Shown in pieces: positions 34,853-43,418 of a DNA stretch of 64,000 bases. The number at the start of each line of letters is the position of its first letter. Positions within the stretch are counted from its first letter, which is position 1. Source of the stretch: Tenacibaculum dicentrarchi (lineage in GTDB: Bacteria > Bacteroidota > Bacteroidia > Flavobacteriales > Flavobacteriaceae); the NCBI RefSeq assembly GCF_964036635.1, contig NZ_OZ038524.1:1350001-1414000 (forward strand), written 5' to 3'. The position numbers and the translations under genes are program-made. The notes under the pieces were generated by a model that was not told where the DNA came from, made no database searches, and saw only the letters and a list, made by a program, of their open reading frames with translations.

Positions 34853-35422
34853 TTATACAGAATGTTGTAAGGTATTTTTTTTAATTAGGTATTTATTCAT
34901 CATTATTTCAGTACCCTTAAAACCAATAATAATCCCTAAATATCCGAGTAATTCTATTCCTGTCATATTCACTAAAATACCCCCTAAACAAAGTCCTGTA
35001 AAAATCCCTAAAATTAGCAATGCTATATATTTTAACATTTTTATCTTTCCTAACTTTATTAACTCGATATTCTTGCTTTTATAACATTCGTTATTGTTTA
35101 TATAGCTTTCTAAATGATACAAATATTTTTCAAATAATCTGGAAAATGCTACAGGTGTAATAAATCCGAAACCTTTGGTTTTAACATTATGATGAATTAC
35201 TACGTTGTCCTTTTGTTTTACATCAATATTAATTTTTGCCTCCCAATTTAAAATATTTAATTTCCAACCGTCTAATAAAGTGCTTTTTTTAGTAAAAAGC
35301 AGTTGATCTTTTTCATTTTCAACCGCTATAAAACCATCACTTTCAAAGTAATTTTTCAAGTTACTTTTAAGCTTTAAATTGTCTTTTACCTTAAATTCAA
35401 CATCATTAAAATATTCTTTCAT
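34853..35422 (-). CDS. hypothetical protein with two C-terminal membrane helices
   Basis: A 189-aa protein with no signal peptide. The N-terminal ~125 residues are soluble and Lys/Asn-rich (KVKDNLKLKSNLKNYFESDGF, LLFTKKSTLLDGWKLNILNWEAKINIDV). Two adjacent membrane helices follow (YIALLILGIFTGLCLGGI and IELLGYLGIIIGFKGTEIM), then a short basic tail. It lies 10 nt after a TPR gene and 28 nt before fbpB on the same strand. No family is recognised. Its composition is a little more Asn/Lys-rich than its neighbours, so a later insertion into the fbp operon is possible. Confidence 0.65.
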   Translation of the reverse strand: MKEYFNDVEFKVKDNLKLKSNLKNYFESDGFIAVENEKDQLLFTKKSTLLDGWKLNILNWEAKINIDVKQKDNVVIHHNVKTKGFGFITPVAFSRLFEKYLYHLESYINNNECYKSKNIELIKLGKIKMLKYIALLILGIFTGLCLGGILVNMTGIELLGYLGIIIGFKGTEIMMNKYLIKKNTLQHSV

Positions 35423-35431
35423 AGTTCATTT

Positions 35432-35917
35432 TTAATCAAATTTCTTATTCAATTTATCTGAATAATACTTTATAGCATTTTTATACTTTTTAATCCCATT
35501 ATCATTACTTGTTTCGGCAATTATATTTAATAATATATTCATTGCTTCATCACATTTATTCAAATTAAATAGAGACATTGCTTTAAACACTTTAAATTCT
35601 CTATTTTCAGGAAAATCAAATATAGCTTTTTGAAGTAAATTTACAGATTTTGTATACTCACCAATACACCTATAAGTACTTCCTAACCCTAAATAACATC
35701 CTTCTAAATCTATATCTTTCAAGCCTAATTCGAGAGCTTTTTCATATTTAGGATAAGCTTCCAATTCTCTTTGCATATTATCACATAACCAAGCATAATG
35801 ATAAAAAACTTCTCCACTTTTAGGATATTCAAAAATCAATTCACAAAATATTTTTTCTGCTTTTATATATTTATTTTCAGTTCTTAATTTAATAGCTTTT
35901 TTTAATTTTTCAGTCAT
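35432..35917 (-). CDS. tetratricopeptide-repeat protein
   Basis: A 161-aa cytoplasmic protein of stacked TPR-like helices: KYIKAEKIFCELIFEYPKS, LEAYPKYEKALELGL, LGSTYRCIGEYTKSVNLLQKAI and NKCDEAMNILLNII. There are about four repeats and no other domain or signal peptide. The FHYAWLCDNMQ and GLGSTYRCIGEY motifs resemble small bacterial TPR proteins of unknown role. It lies between fbpA (88-nt gap with a weak hairpin) and the hypothetical membrane protein, on the same strand as the iron transporter. Nothing connects it to iron beyond position. Confidence 0.8.
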   Translation of the reverse strand: MTEKLKKAIKLRTENKYIKAEKIFCELIFEYPKSGEVFYHYAWLCDNMQRELEAYPKYEKALELGLKDIDLEGCYLGLGSTYRCIGEYTKSVNLLQKAIFDFPENREFKVFKAMSLFNLNKCDEAMNILLNIIAETSNDNGIKKYKNAIKYYSDKLNKKFD

Positions 35918-35954
35918 TTTTCATATAAATTATAACTTCTGTTGATGGTTTTAA

Positions 35955-35991
35955 AATAATTGTAACTCTTTATAAAAATAAAACAATTATT
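35955..35991 (-). terminator. weak A/T hairpin after fbpA
   Basis: AATAATTGT / ACAATTATT, nine perfect base pairs with a 19-nt loop, followed on the minus strand by TTAAAA. It could reduce transcription from fbpA into the downstream genes. Confidence 0.35.
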
Positions 35992-36005
35992 AATTTATTA
36001 TAGAA

Positions 36006-37049
36006 TTATTTCCACTGTGCTTTATCAAAAATTAAAACTGCTTTTTTATTGTTTTCACCTAATTTTGTTAACGATAACTTATCTTCTTTAAAAGTTCCCC
36101 ACGATTTTAATAAATCGGAAGCCATTACTTCTTCATTTACTGGATATTCATAATTTGCCTTTGCAAATACTTCTTGCGATTCTTTACTTACCAAAAACTC
36201 AATAAATTTAATCGCATTTGCTTTGTTTGGCGCATATTTAGCAACACCTGCTCCACTTACATTTATGTGTGTTCCGCTACCATTTTGGTTAGGAAAAAAC
36301 AATTTAATTTCTTTTGCAGCATTTACTTCGTCAGGGTTTTTTGAGTTTAATAATTTACCAATATAATAGGTATTTACAATCGCTACATCTCCTTCTCCAG
36401 CAACGACTGCCTTTACTTGGTCACGGTCGTTTCCTTTTGGTGAACGTGCCATATTTGCTACGATTCCTTTAGCCCATTCTGTGGCTTTTTCTTCGCCATT
36501 ATTAGCAATAATAGAGGCTAATAATGATTGATTATAGATATTCCCTGATGAACGAATTAATACTTTATTTTTCCATTTATCATCGGTTAAAGCTTGGTAA
36601 GTTGATAAATCTTCAGGGCTTATTTTTTCAGGATTATACACCATTATACGGGCTCTTTTTGTTAAAGAAAACCAGTTATTATCGGCATCTTTTAAGTGCG
36701 TAGGAATTGTTTTTTCTAATATTGATGAGCTTGCCGACTGTAGTAATCCTTTCTTTTTTGCTCTTACCAAACGCCCTGCATCTACTGTAATTAATACATC
36801 TGCTGGCGATTGTTCTCCTTCAATAGTCATTTTTTGCATTAGCTCATCGGCTTTTGCATTGGTTACATTTACTTTGATGCCTGTTTGTTTTTCAAATTTA
36901 GCAAACAATTCCTGATCTGCCTTATAATGACGGTGTGTATAAACGTTTACTTCTTGTTGTTTTTCTGCTGATTTTCCCGCTTTTTTCTGATCATTTTTAC
37001 ATGAAGTTAAAAGTACTGTAATCATTAAAATTGCTACTATATTTCTCAT
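36006..37049 (-). CDS. fbpA: iron(III) ABC transporter substrate-binding lipoprotein
   Basis: A 347-aa lipoprotein (lipobox VLLTSC, Cys17) of the FbpA/FutA class that binds ferric iron and hands it to the permease. VYTHRHYKADQELFAKFEKQTGI (split around residues 37-59) is the usual start of the mature domain. IRSSGNIYNQSL and the tyrosine pair in VNTYYIGKLLN (Tyr228-Tyr229) supply the expected iron-coordinating phenolates. Its lipidation fits a Gram-negative member retained on a membrane. It has its own promoter and a dyad overlapping the promoter spacer, compatible with iron control. Confidence 0.94.
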   Translation of the reverse strand: MRNIVAILMITVLLTSCKNDQKKAGKSAEKQQEVNVYTHRHYKADQELFAKFEKQTGIKVNVTNAKADELMQKMTIEGEQSPADVLITVDAGRLVRAKKKGLLQSASSSILEKTIPTHLKDADNNWFSLTKRARIMVYNPEKISPEDLSTYQALTDDKWKNKVLIRSSGNIYNQSLLASIIANNGEEKATEWAKGIVANMARSPKGNDRDQVKAVVAGEGDVAIVNTYYIGKLLNSKNPDEVNAAKEIKLFFPNQNGSGTHINVSGAGVAKYAPNKANAIKFIEFLVSKESQEVFAKANYEYPVNEEVMASDLLKSWGTFKEDKLSLTKLGENNKKAVLIFDKAQWK

Positions 37050-37150
37050 ATTTACTTTATTTTGACACTATTTTATTAGTTACTTTAACGCCCAATTTAT
37101 ATTTTAGCCATTAATTATTATACTCTTATTATATATTAATTAAACCTAAA

Positions 37151-37180
37151 CAAAAGTAGTTATTTAGATTGATTCTATAA
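37151..37180 (-). promoter_or_regulatory. fbpA promoter with overlapping imperfect dyad
   Basis: Minus-strand TACTTTTG (37151-37158) is a -7 box. The spacer upstream holds TTATTTAGATTGATTCTATAA (read on plus, 37160-37180, split as TTATTTAGATTG and ATTCTATAA), an imperfect inverted repeat where a Fur-type repressor could sit. The dyad is asymmetric by one base, so the operator call is tentative. Confidence 0.4.
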
Positions 37181-37255
37181 TAAGTATTTTGAATTTTATA
37201 CTTTTTTTTATTTTAAATCATGTTGTATTTTTTTTTCAGATGAATTTAAAAGTAC

Positions 37256-38629
37256 TTAAAGCCCATTAATTTTGATATCGCTGGTAAATGGTAAAATCCA
37301 TTTTTTATGTTTAAAACTTTCTTTTTCTTGGTATAAATTTACTTTCGAGTTTATATAAGGAGTACTTAAACGACCATTAAGCGTTACATAACTCTCTACA
37401 TATACAGCTATATTTTCATGCCCTTTATCCTTGAAATGATTACCTAAATAATGAGCGTATTCTAAGATAAAATCAGGTTGAAAACTCATTTGTTTTTCTT
37501 GAAATGAAGTTAAAAACATGCGATTATCTACATAAAAAAATGCTCCTGTTTTACGATCTACAATTTTAAAATTAGCATAACCTACTTTTTCCATTAGCAT
37601 TACTCGCCATGAAAAACGAAAACCTTCTTCTGTCCAAAATAATTCACCAGGATAGGCTAAATACCGCCATGGAAACAATACTTGAAACACTAAAAGAACA
37701 GCAACAATCCCTGTAATAACTTGTTTTTTTAAACAGCTTGTATATTGATAATTTTCAATATGTTTTATTTTAATTTTATCCAAAGGGTTTTTTATTTTTC
37801 TTCGGATAAAACCAATTATTTTCTCATGAAATGTAGCCTCAAAAAAGATTAATGTTGCTATAATCATAATAAAAGGAAACATCCCGATAGGAAATAAAAT
37901 ACGGGTAAAAACGTGAAAAAAAACAACTACTGTAAACGCCAATAAACGTGTTTTTTTCCAAAGTAATAAAAAAGGAATTGTTAAATCGTAAAGTGCGCCA
38001 CTCCAACTTATTGCATAACAAAACCATTCTTGCTGCATTAAGTTACCGCCAATTAACGGGAAATTAAATTTTGATGGCAGCCAAATTTTTAAAGGCTGTG
38101 CTCTTAGCAACCAATCGGAATTTAGTTTTGCCAATCCGGCATAAAAATAAACAAGCCCTAATAAGAGTTTTATACTATCAATAGTCCATTTAGGAACGTT
38201 TTTATAGGTTTTTTTAGCGATAAAACTATCTAGTGAAAAACGAGCATTTGCAGGTAAAAAAATCAACAAAAAACTCAGTACACTTATAAAATAATAATGG
38301 TTTAAATAAGTGGTTTTATCAATCAATTCAATATAAGTGAAGCTTAAAAAAAACGCAATTATTGCCAAGCGATATTTATATCCAAAGGCTATAAAAACGG
38401 CTGATAATCCGCAGATAAAAAACAGTAAATAGGTGTATTGACCTAAGGGTTTTATCCATTGAAAACCATAATATGAAAAATGAAATTCAGGGTCAATATA
38501 TAATGTTTCTATCCATCCGTTATACCAAAATCGCACAATACTGGCAAGCATCATAATACCGAATAACAGTCTAAAAACTGCTAAAGGAGCCGCATTTGTT
38601 TGTATGTCTAAATATGTTTTTTTTTGCAT
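37256..38629 (-). CDS. HTTM-domain membrane protein (vitamin K-dependent gamma-carboxylase-like)
   Basis: A 457-aa integral membrane protein with an N-terminal HTTM domain: APLAVFRLLFGIMML, a WIETLYIDPEFHFSYYGF loop (split after DPEF), LIDKTTYLNHYYFI, VYFYAGLAKLNSDWL, FFHVFTRILFPIGMFPF. A soluble C-terminal beta domain follows (about 310-457). The KTTYLNHYYF motif and the AGLAKLNSDWL segment are those of vitamin K-dependent gamma-glutamyl carboxylase homologues. Bacterial members have no established substrate. It is placed between the TonB-receptor operon, which ends at a terminator, and fbpA. Bacteroidetes copies often lie near imelysin and TonB genes, as here. Confidence 0.88.
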   Translation of the reverse strand: MQKKTYLDIQTNAAPLAVFRLLFGIMMLASIVRFWYNGWIETLYIDPEFHFSYYGFQWIKPLGQYTYLLFFICGLSAVFIAFGYKYRLAIIAFFLSFTYIELIDKTTYLNHYYFISVLSFLLIFLPANARFSLDSFIAKKTYKNVPKWTIDSIKLLLGLVYFYAGLAKLNSDWLLRAQPLKIWLPSKFNFPLIGGNLMQQEWFCYAISWSGALYDLTIPFLLLWKKTRLLAFTVVVFFHVFTRILFPIGMFPFIMIIATLIFFEATFHEKIIGFIRRKIKNPLDKIKIKHIENYQYTSCLKKQVITGIVAVLLVFQVLFPWRYLAYPGELFWTEEGFRFSWRVMLMEKVGYANFKIVDRKTGAFFYVDNRMFLTSFQEKQMSFQPDFILEYAHYLGNHFKDKGHENIAVYVESYVTLNGRLSTPYINSKVNLYQEKESFKHKKWILPFTSDIKINGL

Positions 38630-38655
38630 TTTTATTGAAAAAAGACTGCTAATTT

Positions 38656-38694
38656 TAAAAAAAAACGTTTCTATTTTATAAAAAACAGAAACGC
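38656..38694 (-). terminator. terminator of the TonB receptor operon
   Basis: On the minus strand CGTTTCT / AGAAACG (38687-38693 with 38666-38672) is followed by nine Ts (38665 down to 38657). It lies 29 nt after the TonB receptor stop. Confidence 0.8.
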
Positions 38695-38722
38695 TTTACT
38701 TTAATCTTAAATTGATTTGAAT

Positions 38723-41212
38723 TTATAATTTAAATTCAATAGTTCCGTAAAAAGATCTTGGGTCAGACGGTATAATTCCTGGTCCTGGATATCCTGTTGC
38801 TCTACGGGTAAAGTAAGAATTGTTTAGCATATTATTTACCCCTGCTTCAAAACTCCATCTTTTTGAATAATCATAGCTAAACGATAGGTCCATAATTTGA
38901 AAAGAAGGAATTTCACCAACCGTTCCATTACCTCCTTGCGCTAAAGCATTTGACGCATCGGTAAATTGTTTTGATAAATAACTGTATTGTAACGAAGTTC
39001 CAAGTTTTTTATAACGGTATTGCAATCCTGTTTTTAAGTTTACCGCAGGCACAAATTCTACTTGATTCCCTTCAATACTTTTAACTGATGTTGGGTAATA
39101 TTGTTTGGTATATTTCGATTTTATTACCGCTAAATTTACAAAAGCGCTCAAATCATGGTCGTTTGACTCTACATAAAAAGTAGGCAATACTTTCCATTGT
39201 ACTAGCGATTCAACACCTAAAATATCGGCACTACCAACATTGGTTCTAATGCGTTTTAAAATTCCACTATTAGGATCTACCCCTAAAATATCACCCAAGC
39301 GATTATCGTAATTTAAGTAAAAACCTGTTACATCAAATTTAAGCACATTCACCAATTTACCCCTTAAACCTATATCGACAGAAAACCCTTTTTCATCTTC
39401 TATATTAGGGTCAACTAATGAGTTTGGGCTTACAACACGAATATCACTAAAAGTAATTGACCTATAATTTTGAGAAAAATTTGCATATAATTCTAATTTA
39501 TCTGTAGGCTTATAACTGGTTCCTAATCCTAATAAAAAGAAGTTACGTGATAAACTTCTATGCTCCGAATTGGTTACATCAGAACGGATATCACCAGCAG
39601 TATTCGATTTTATATTTCTATACGTTCCGATAGCTTTTGTATTTATGTTTTCAAAACGAACACCTGGTGTAAATGATAGTTTATCACTTACTTTTATTAT
39701 ATTTTCGATAAAAACAGCCGCGTTTTTATTCGGGTATTTATACGATGAACTATTAATCGCTATTTCATCAGAAAAACTTCTTTTCGTGTAATCATCTAAA
39801 GAAATAAATTTAAAATCAGCATCGTTTTTATCAGTTCCTAAACCTTGTTTCCCTGTATTATCACCTTGATAATAGCGAGCACCTGCTAAAAAAGTAGCTT
39901 CACTATTAAATAAATCATAATGATGTAATAAACGAGCTTCTGCCCCAAAAGTTTTAAAATTACCTACAATCAATTCGCGTTCGGCAGGAGTATTTAATAA
40001 AATAGGGTCTGTTGTTTCAGGTCTATAGTCACGAAAACCAACTGCTTTTCGGCTTGCATTTAAAGTAAAGGCTCTAAGATTAAGCTTAGTTTGGTTTGAA
40101 AATTTGTGATCAAAATGTAATGCAGACAACAACCATTTTACCTCAAACCAGTTTCTAGTTCTGTTTGATTGTTTAGGGTTTTTATCGAACATTGCATCTG
40201 ATAATCCTCCAGACTGATGCGCCAAATATTCCATATAGGTAAGCTCTACACCTAGTTTCGATTTTTTATTTAATTGCGAATAAACACCTGCAAAGGCATT
40301 GTATTGATTAAAATCAGAATTAGGTCTGTAGCCATCGCCACGTTTGTAGTTTAAATACCCAATATACCCCACTTTACCAACCGTTCCACTAATAGTATTG
40401 AACGAATTAAACAAGCCAAATGAAGCAAGTGTTTGCCTTGACGACAAGCTAAACTCTTTATTTTTATTAGGTTTTTTAAGTTTGAAATTTAGCAACCCTC
40501 CAAACTGTGTACCGTATTGTAATGATGCTGCACCACGAACAATTTCAATTTTTTCTAAAGCTTCTGTTGGCGGTGTGTAATAGTTTTCAGGATATCCTAA
40601 AGCATCGGCACTAATATCATATCCGTTTTGACGCACGTTAAAATTAGAGGTTCTGTTTGGGTCTAAACCTCTACCACCAATTCCTAATTGAAGTCCGCCA
40701 CCATCGCTTTCCCAAATATTTAAACCTGCAACTTTCGAATATATTTGACGGGCATTATTGGTAGCTAAATTAGCGATGGTATTCCCTAATAAAACAACCT
40801 CACTTTTTTTACCTGCATAAATAGCAACCTCTTGTACATCTTGCAATTTTTGTAAGCTAAAAACCTTTTTTTTATGTGCTGTTATTACTACTTCTGATAA
40901 ATATTCTTCTAATTTTTTTAAAGAAGCATTTAAAACGATATTTTTATTTTCAATAGTTACTTTTTTATTTAAAATATGATAATCTTCCGAATAAAAAGCC
41001 AGTTCATAATCTCCTGGTTTTAGGTCTGATATCACATAATTTCCTTTTGAATTTTGCCATAAATTACCTGCTTTATTAATATAAACAGTTACATTTTTTA
41101 TGGCAGAATTTGATTTTTGATTGGTAATATTCCCTGATATTTTGAATTGTGAATATAAGCAAGTAGTTAATAAACAACTTAGTGTTATAGCAATTTTTCT
41201 AGTAATTTTCAT
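38723..41212 (-). CDS. TonB-dependent outer-membrane receptor
   Basis: An 829-aa receptor: signal peptide (CLLTTCLYSQ), an N-terminal carboxypeptidase-regulatory-like beta-sandwich (about 22-110, with ISGNITNQKSNSAIKNVTVYI, split after SNS), a plug domain (GLNIWESDGGGLQLGIGGRG, EKIEIVRGAASLQYGTQFGG), and a 22-strand barrel ending GTIEFKL with a C-terminal aromatic-hydrophobic strand. Plug motifs and gene neighbours (imelysin, DUF4856, FbpABC) point to a ferric-siderophore or FecA-type iron substrate rather than a glycan; there is no SusD partner. The gene starts 3 nt after the desaturase gene, so they are cotranscribed. Confidence 0.94.
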   Translation of the reverse strand: MKITRKIAITLSCLLTTCLYSQFKISGNITNQKSNSAIKNVTVYINKAGNLWQNSKGNYVISDLKPGDYELAFYSEDYHILNKKVTIENKNIVLNASLKKLEEYLSEVVITAHKKKVFSLQKLQDVQEVAIYAGKKSEVVLLGNTIANLATNNARQIYSKVAGLNIWESDGGGLQLGIGGRGLDPNRTSNFNVRQNGYDISADALGYPENYYTPPTEALEKIEIVRGAASLQYGTQFGGLLNFKLKKPNKNKEFSLSSRQTLASFGLFNSFNTISGTVGKVGYIGYLNYKRGDGYRPNSDFNQYNAFAGVYSQLNKKSKLGVELTYMEYLAHQSGGLSDAMFDKNPKQSNRTRNWFEVKWLLSALHFDHKFSNQTKLNLRAFTLNASRKAVGFRDYRPETTDPILLNTPAERELIVGNFKTFGAEARLLHHYDLFNSEATFLAGARYYQGDNTGKQGLGTDKNDADFKFISLDDYTKRSFSDEIAINSSSYKYPNKNAAVFIENIIKVSDKLSFTPGVRFENINTKAIGTYRNIKSNTAGDIRSDVTNSEHRSLSRNFFLLGLGTSYKPTDKLELYANFSQNYRSITFSDIRVVSPNSLVDPNIEDEKGFSVDIGLRGKLVNVLKFDVTGFYLNYDNRLGDILGVDPNSGILKRIRTNVGSADILGVESLVQWKVLPTFYVESNDHDLSAFVNLAVIKSKYTKQYYPTSVKSIEGNQVEFVPAVNLKTGLQYRYKKLGTSLQYSYLSKQFTDASNALAQGGNGTVGEIPSFQIMDLSFSYDYSKRWSFEAGVNNMLNNSYFTRRATGYPGPGIIPSDPRSFYGTIEFKL

Positions 41213-41215
41213 AAT

Positions 41216-42193
41216 TTATTTTGAGCTACAAAAGCGTAAAATTAAACCTTTTATTTGAAAAAAAAGGTTGGTAAATGGTTTATATAAATTTTTTAAAAAA
41301 GTATTATAATTTTTATCATCGCCTAAGCCTAAGCCGTAAGAAATATTTTCTACTTGCTCTGATCGTAATAAGGTACCAAAAATCCAATCCCAAAGGGCAA
41401 GTTTTGAGCCCATATTTTTATCGAAATGTTCTTGGTTATTACTATGATGAATTTGATGCTGAAAAGGGCTGATAAAAATATATTCTAAAAAATTAAAATA
41501 GGTAAGTTTAATATGCGAGTGTCGAAGGTTTGATCCGAAGAATAAAAAAATAAAGCTAAATATATTTACTCCTATAAAAGTTAGTTTACTTATTTTAACA
41601 AAAGAAATATAGTCAAAAAAGCCTGTTATAAGTCCGAATATTAAAATGCCTTTGATGTTATTAATAATCAACTCTACAGGATGTAATCGGTATTGTGTTA
41701 GCGGGTTTAAATGTGTTGCTGAATGATGAATTTTATGAAATTCCCATAAAAAAGGCACTTTGTGAAAAATATAATGAATTAAAAACGACATAAAATCGTT
41801 TACAAAAGTCATTACAAAAGTGTAGGTAAGTAACACGGTGAATTGAGATACTTCCCAGTGAGTTTCACCAAATTGAGTAAGAAAGTATTCTTTGGTATAA
41901 AAAGCGATGTATAAACCGAAAACAAAATAAGGCGCTAGCAAAAGTACTTTTACAAAAGCGTTAAAAAACAACAGCCCATAATCGGTATAAGCCGAACTGC
42001 TCTTCCAATTTTTTAAAGGAAATAAATAAGACCAAAAAGAGCTTTTGATCTTATTTTTAGTGTACATATAATATGCCAATATAATAGCACTCGCCAAATA
42101 CAAAAAGTAAATTCTTTTAGTAGAATTTAGCAGATAAGAAAAAGGAATTTTAAGAGCCTCTTCTACTGTAAGTATTACTTCGTGTAAAGACAT
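41216..42193 (-). CDS. sterol desaturase / fatty acid hydroxylase family protein
   Basis: A 325-aa membrane protein with the diiron eight-histidine pattern: HYIFHK, HKIHHSATH, the single His in RLHPVE, then NLRHSHIKL and QHQIHHSNNQEHFDKNMG. Four or five membrane helices flank the motifs. The family uses non-haem di-iron to hydroxylate or desaturate lipid substrates; the substrate here is unknown. In the imelysin/TonB operon it lies between the two, with 29 nt and 3 nt spacing. The need for iron and the co-transcription with iron genes suggest iron-linked expression, not necessarily a role in uptake. Confidence 0.92.
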   Translation of the reverse strand: MSLHEVILTVEEALKIPFSYLLNSTKRIYFLYLASAIILAYYMYTKNKIKSSFWSYLFPLKNWKSSSAYTDYGLLFFNAFVKVLLLAPYFVFGLYIAFYTKEYFLTQFGETHWEVSQFTVLLTYTFVMTFVNDFMSFLIHYIFHKVPFLWEFHKIHHSATHLNPLTQYRLHPVELIINNIKGILIFGLITGFFDYISFVKISKLTFIGVNIFSFIFLFFGSNLRHSHIKLTYFNFLEYIFISPFQHQIHHSNNQEHFDKNMGSKLALWDWIFGTLLRSEQVENISYGLGLGDDKNYNTFLKNLYKPFTNLFFQIKGLILRFCSSK

Positions 42194-42222
42194 TTTTTTT
42201 AAGTATTTGTAAAATGAACTAA

Positions 42223-43341
42223 TTAATCTCCGTCAGAATCTACATAGTTTATTTGACCTTCAAATGCAGGAATAACTTCCGATTTTATCATCGCTACAAC
42301 CGTTACAAAAGAAGTATATGCTTGGTTTAAAGAAGGATCTTTCTTTTTAACTAATGTTTCAAAATCCGTATTAGGAATTGCTACTAACTTAGTTTGCACA
42401 GCATTTAATTTACCAGATAATTCATCCGATAATAATTTACCAGATATTTTACTTTTAACAGCCGTTTCTTTTAATAATGTTTTTAAACTGAGTGTTTTTC
42501 CATTTTCATAAAAATTAAGTATTGCTAAATGTGCAGCTACTAATAATTTTTTAGATTGCTTACTATAAAGTGCTTCAATATCTTTTGGATACGCTGTTCC
42601 TTGGGTAAATTTCCCTAAAGGACCACCTAGTTTTGCTTTACGGATTTTCTGTTCATAATATTCAGAAAACGCATTTAATATTTTATTAAAAGACCCATTT
42701 GCAGCCATAGAAGTATTTGAAATAAAATCAGTACGTTCTGTTTTCCATCCACTTACAACATCGTTATTTTTTTCAATCATTTTTGATAAAATAGCATTTA
42801 CATGGTCAATACGCTTGTTTTTATTTTCTCCCGAAAACTCCGCTAACACATCAACACTGCTATCATAAAATAATAAATCTAGGGCAGGTAAGCCTTGAAT
42901 TTTAAAATTAGAAGAAAGGCTATAATTAGAAGCATCCTTTTCTTGAAGTCCTACTAGTTCATCAACAGTTTGTTTATCGGTAGGAAAAACATTTACAAAA
43001 CGATTTAAATATGTAGTTACAGAAGGTCCTATTCTAGTTGCTGAACCTCCCTCATATAAACCTGCATTTTGCCAAGCAATTGTCGTATTTACATACTGAA
43101 TTTTAACTGCTGCTAAGTTTTCTTTAGTTGTTTCTGTTGAAAATGTTTTAAAACTCGTATTTAATTTACTTAATTCAGTTCCAAAATTCGTAAAAGCAGG
43201 AATTATGTTAGCATCAACCATATTGGTTAAAAATAATTTCATTTGCTTTTCATCTACCTTTTCTTCTTTGTTTGTTTCGCTACTACAGCTAATCATTAGC
43301 ACTAAAAACAGTGCACTTGTTAAAATTTTAATGACTTTCAT
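42223..43341 (-). CDS. third imelysin-family lipoprotein, degenerate signature
   Basis: A 372-aa lipoprotein (FLVLMISC, Cys19) with the imelysin helical-repeat pattern: ANIIPAFTNFGTEL, YVNTTIAWQNAGLYEGG, LPALDLLFYDSS. At the GxHxxE site it has GLPALD (about 150-155), so the His is Pro-Ala and the Glu is Asp. The end is INYVDSDGD, an acidic tail like that of the second imelysin (DNDGD). It is second in the DUF4856-imelysin-desaturase-TonB operon. Loss of the motif may mean a changed ligand or a structural role. Confidence 0.88.
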   Translation of the reverse strand: MKVIKILTSALFLVLMISCSSETNKEEKVDEKQMKLFLTNMVDANIIPAFTNFGTELSKLNTSFKTFSTETTKENLAAVKIQYVNTTIAWQNAGLYEGGSATRIGPSVTTYLNRFVNVFPTDKQTVDELVGLQEKDASNYSLSSNFKIQGLPALDLLFYDSSVDVLAEFSGENKNKRIDHVNAILSKMIEKNNDVVSGWKTERTDFISNTSMAANGSFNKILNAFSEYYEQKIRKAKLGGPLGKFTQGTAYPKDIEALYSKQSKKLLVAAHLAILNFYENGKTLSLKTLLKETAVKSKISGKLLSDELSGKLNAVQTKLVAIPNTDFETLVKKKDPSLNQAYTSFVTVVAMIKSEVIPAFEGQINYVDSDGD

Positions 43342-43364
43342 ACCTTATATTTATTTACTAGATA

Positions 43365-43390
43365 AGCACCTTTACAAAGAAAGGTGCTTA
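43365..43390 (-). terminator. intercistronic hairpin DUF4856 / imelysin
   Basis: AAGCACCTTT / AAAGGTGCTT, ten perfect base pairs with a six-base loop. On the minus strand it lacks a following T-run, so it is more likely an mRNA-stabilising or processing hairpin, or a weak attenuator, than a full terminator. Confidence 0.55.
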
Positions 43391-43418
43391 TTTATATTAT
43401 ACAAATTGAATACTAGAA

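Noticed and set aside
37256..38629. Calling the HTTM protein an active gamma-glutamyl carboxylase
   Set aside because: Motif similarity is clear but catalytic residues could not be verified without an alignment, so it is kept as carboxylase-like.
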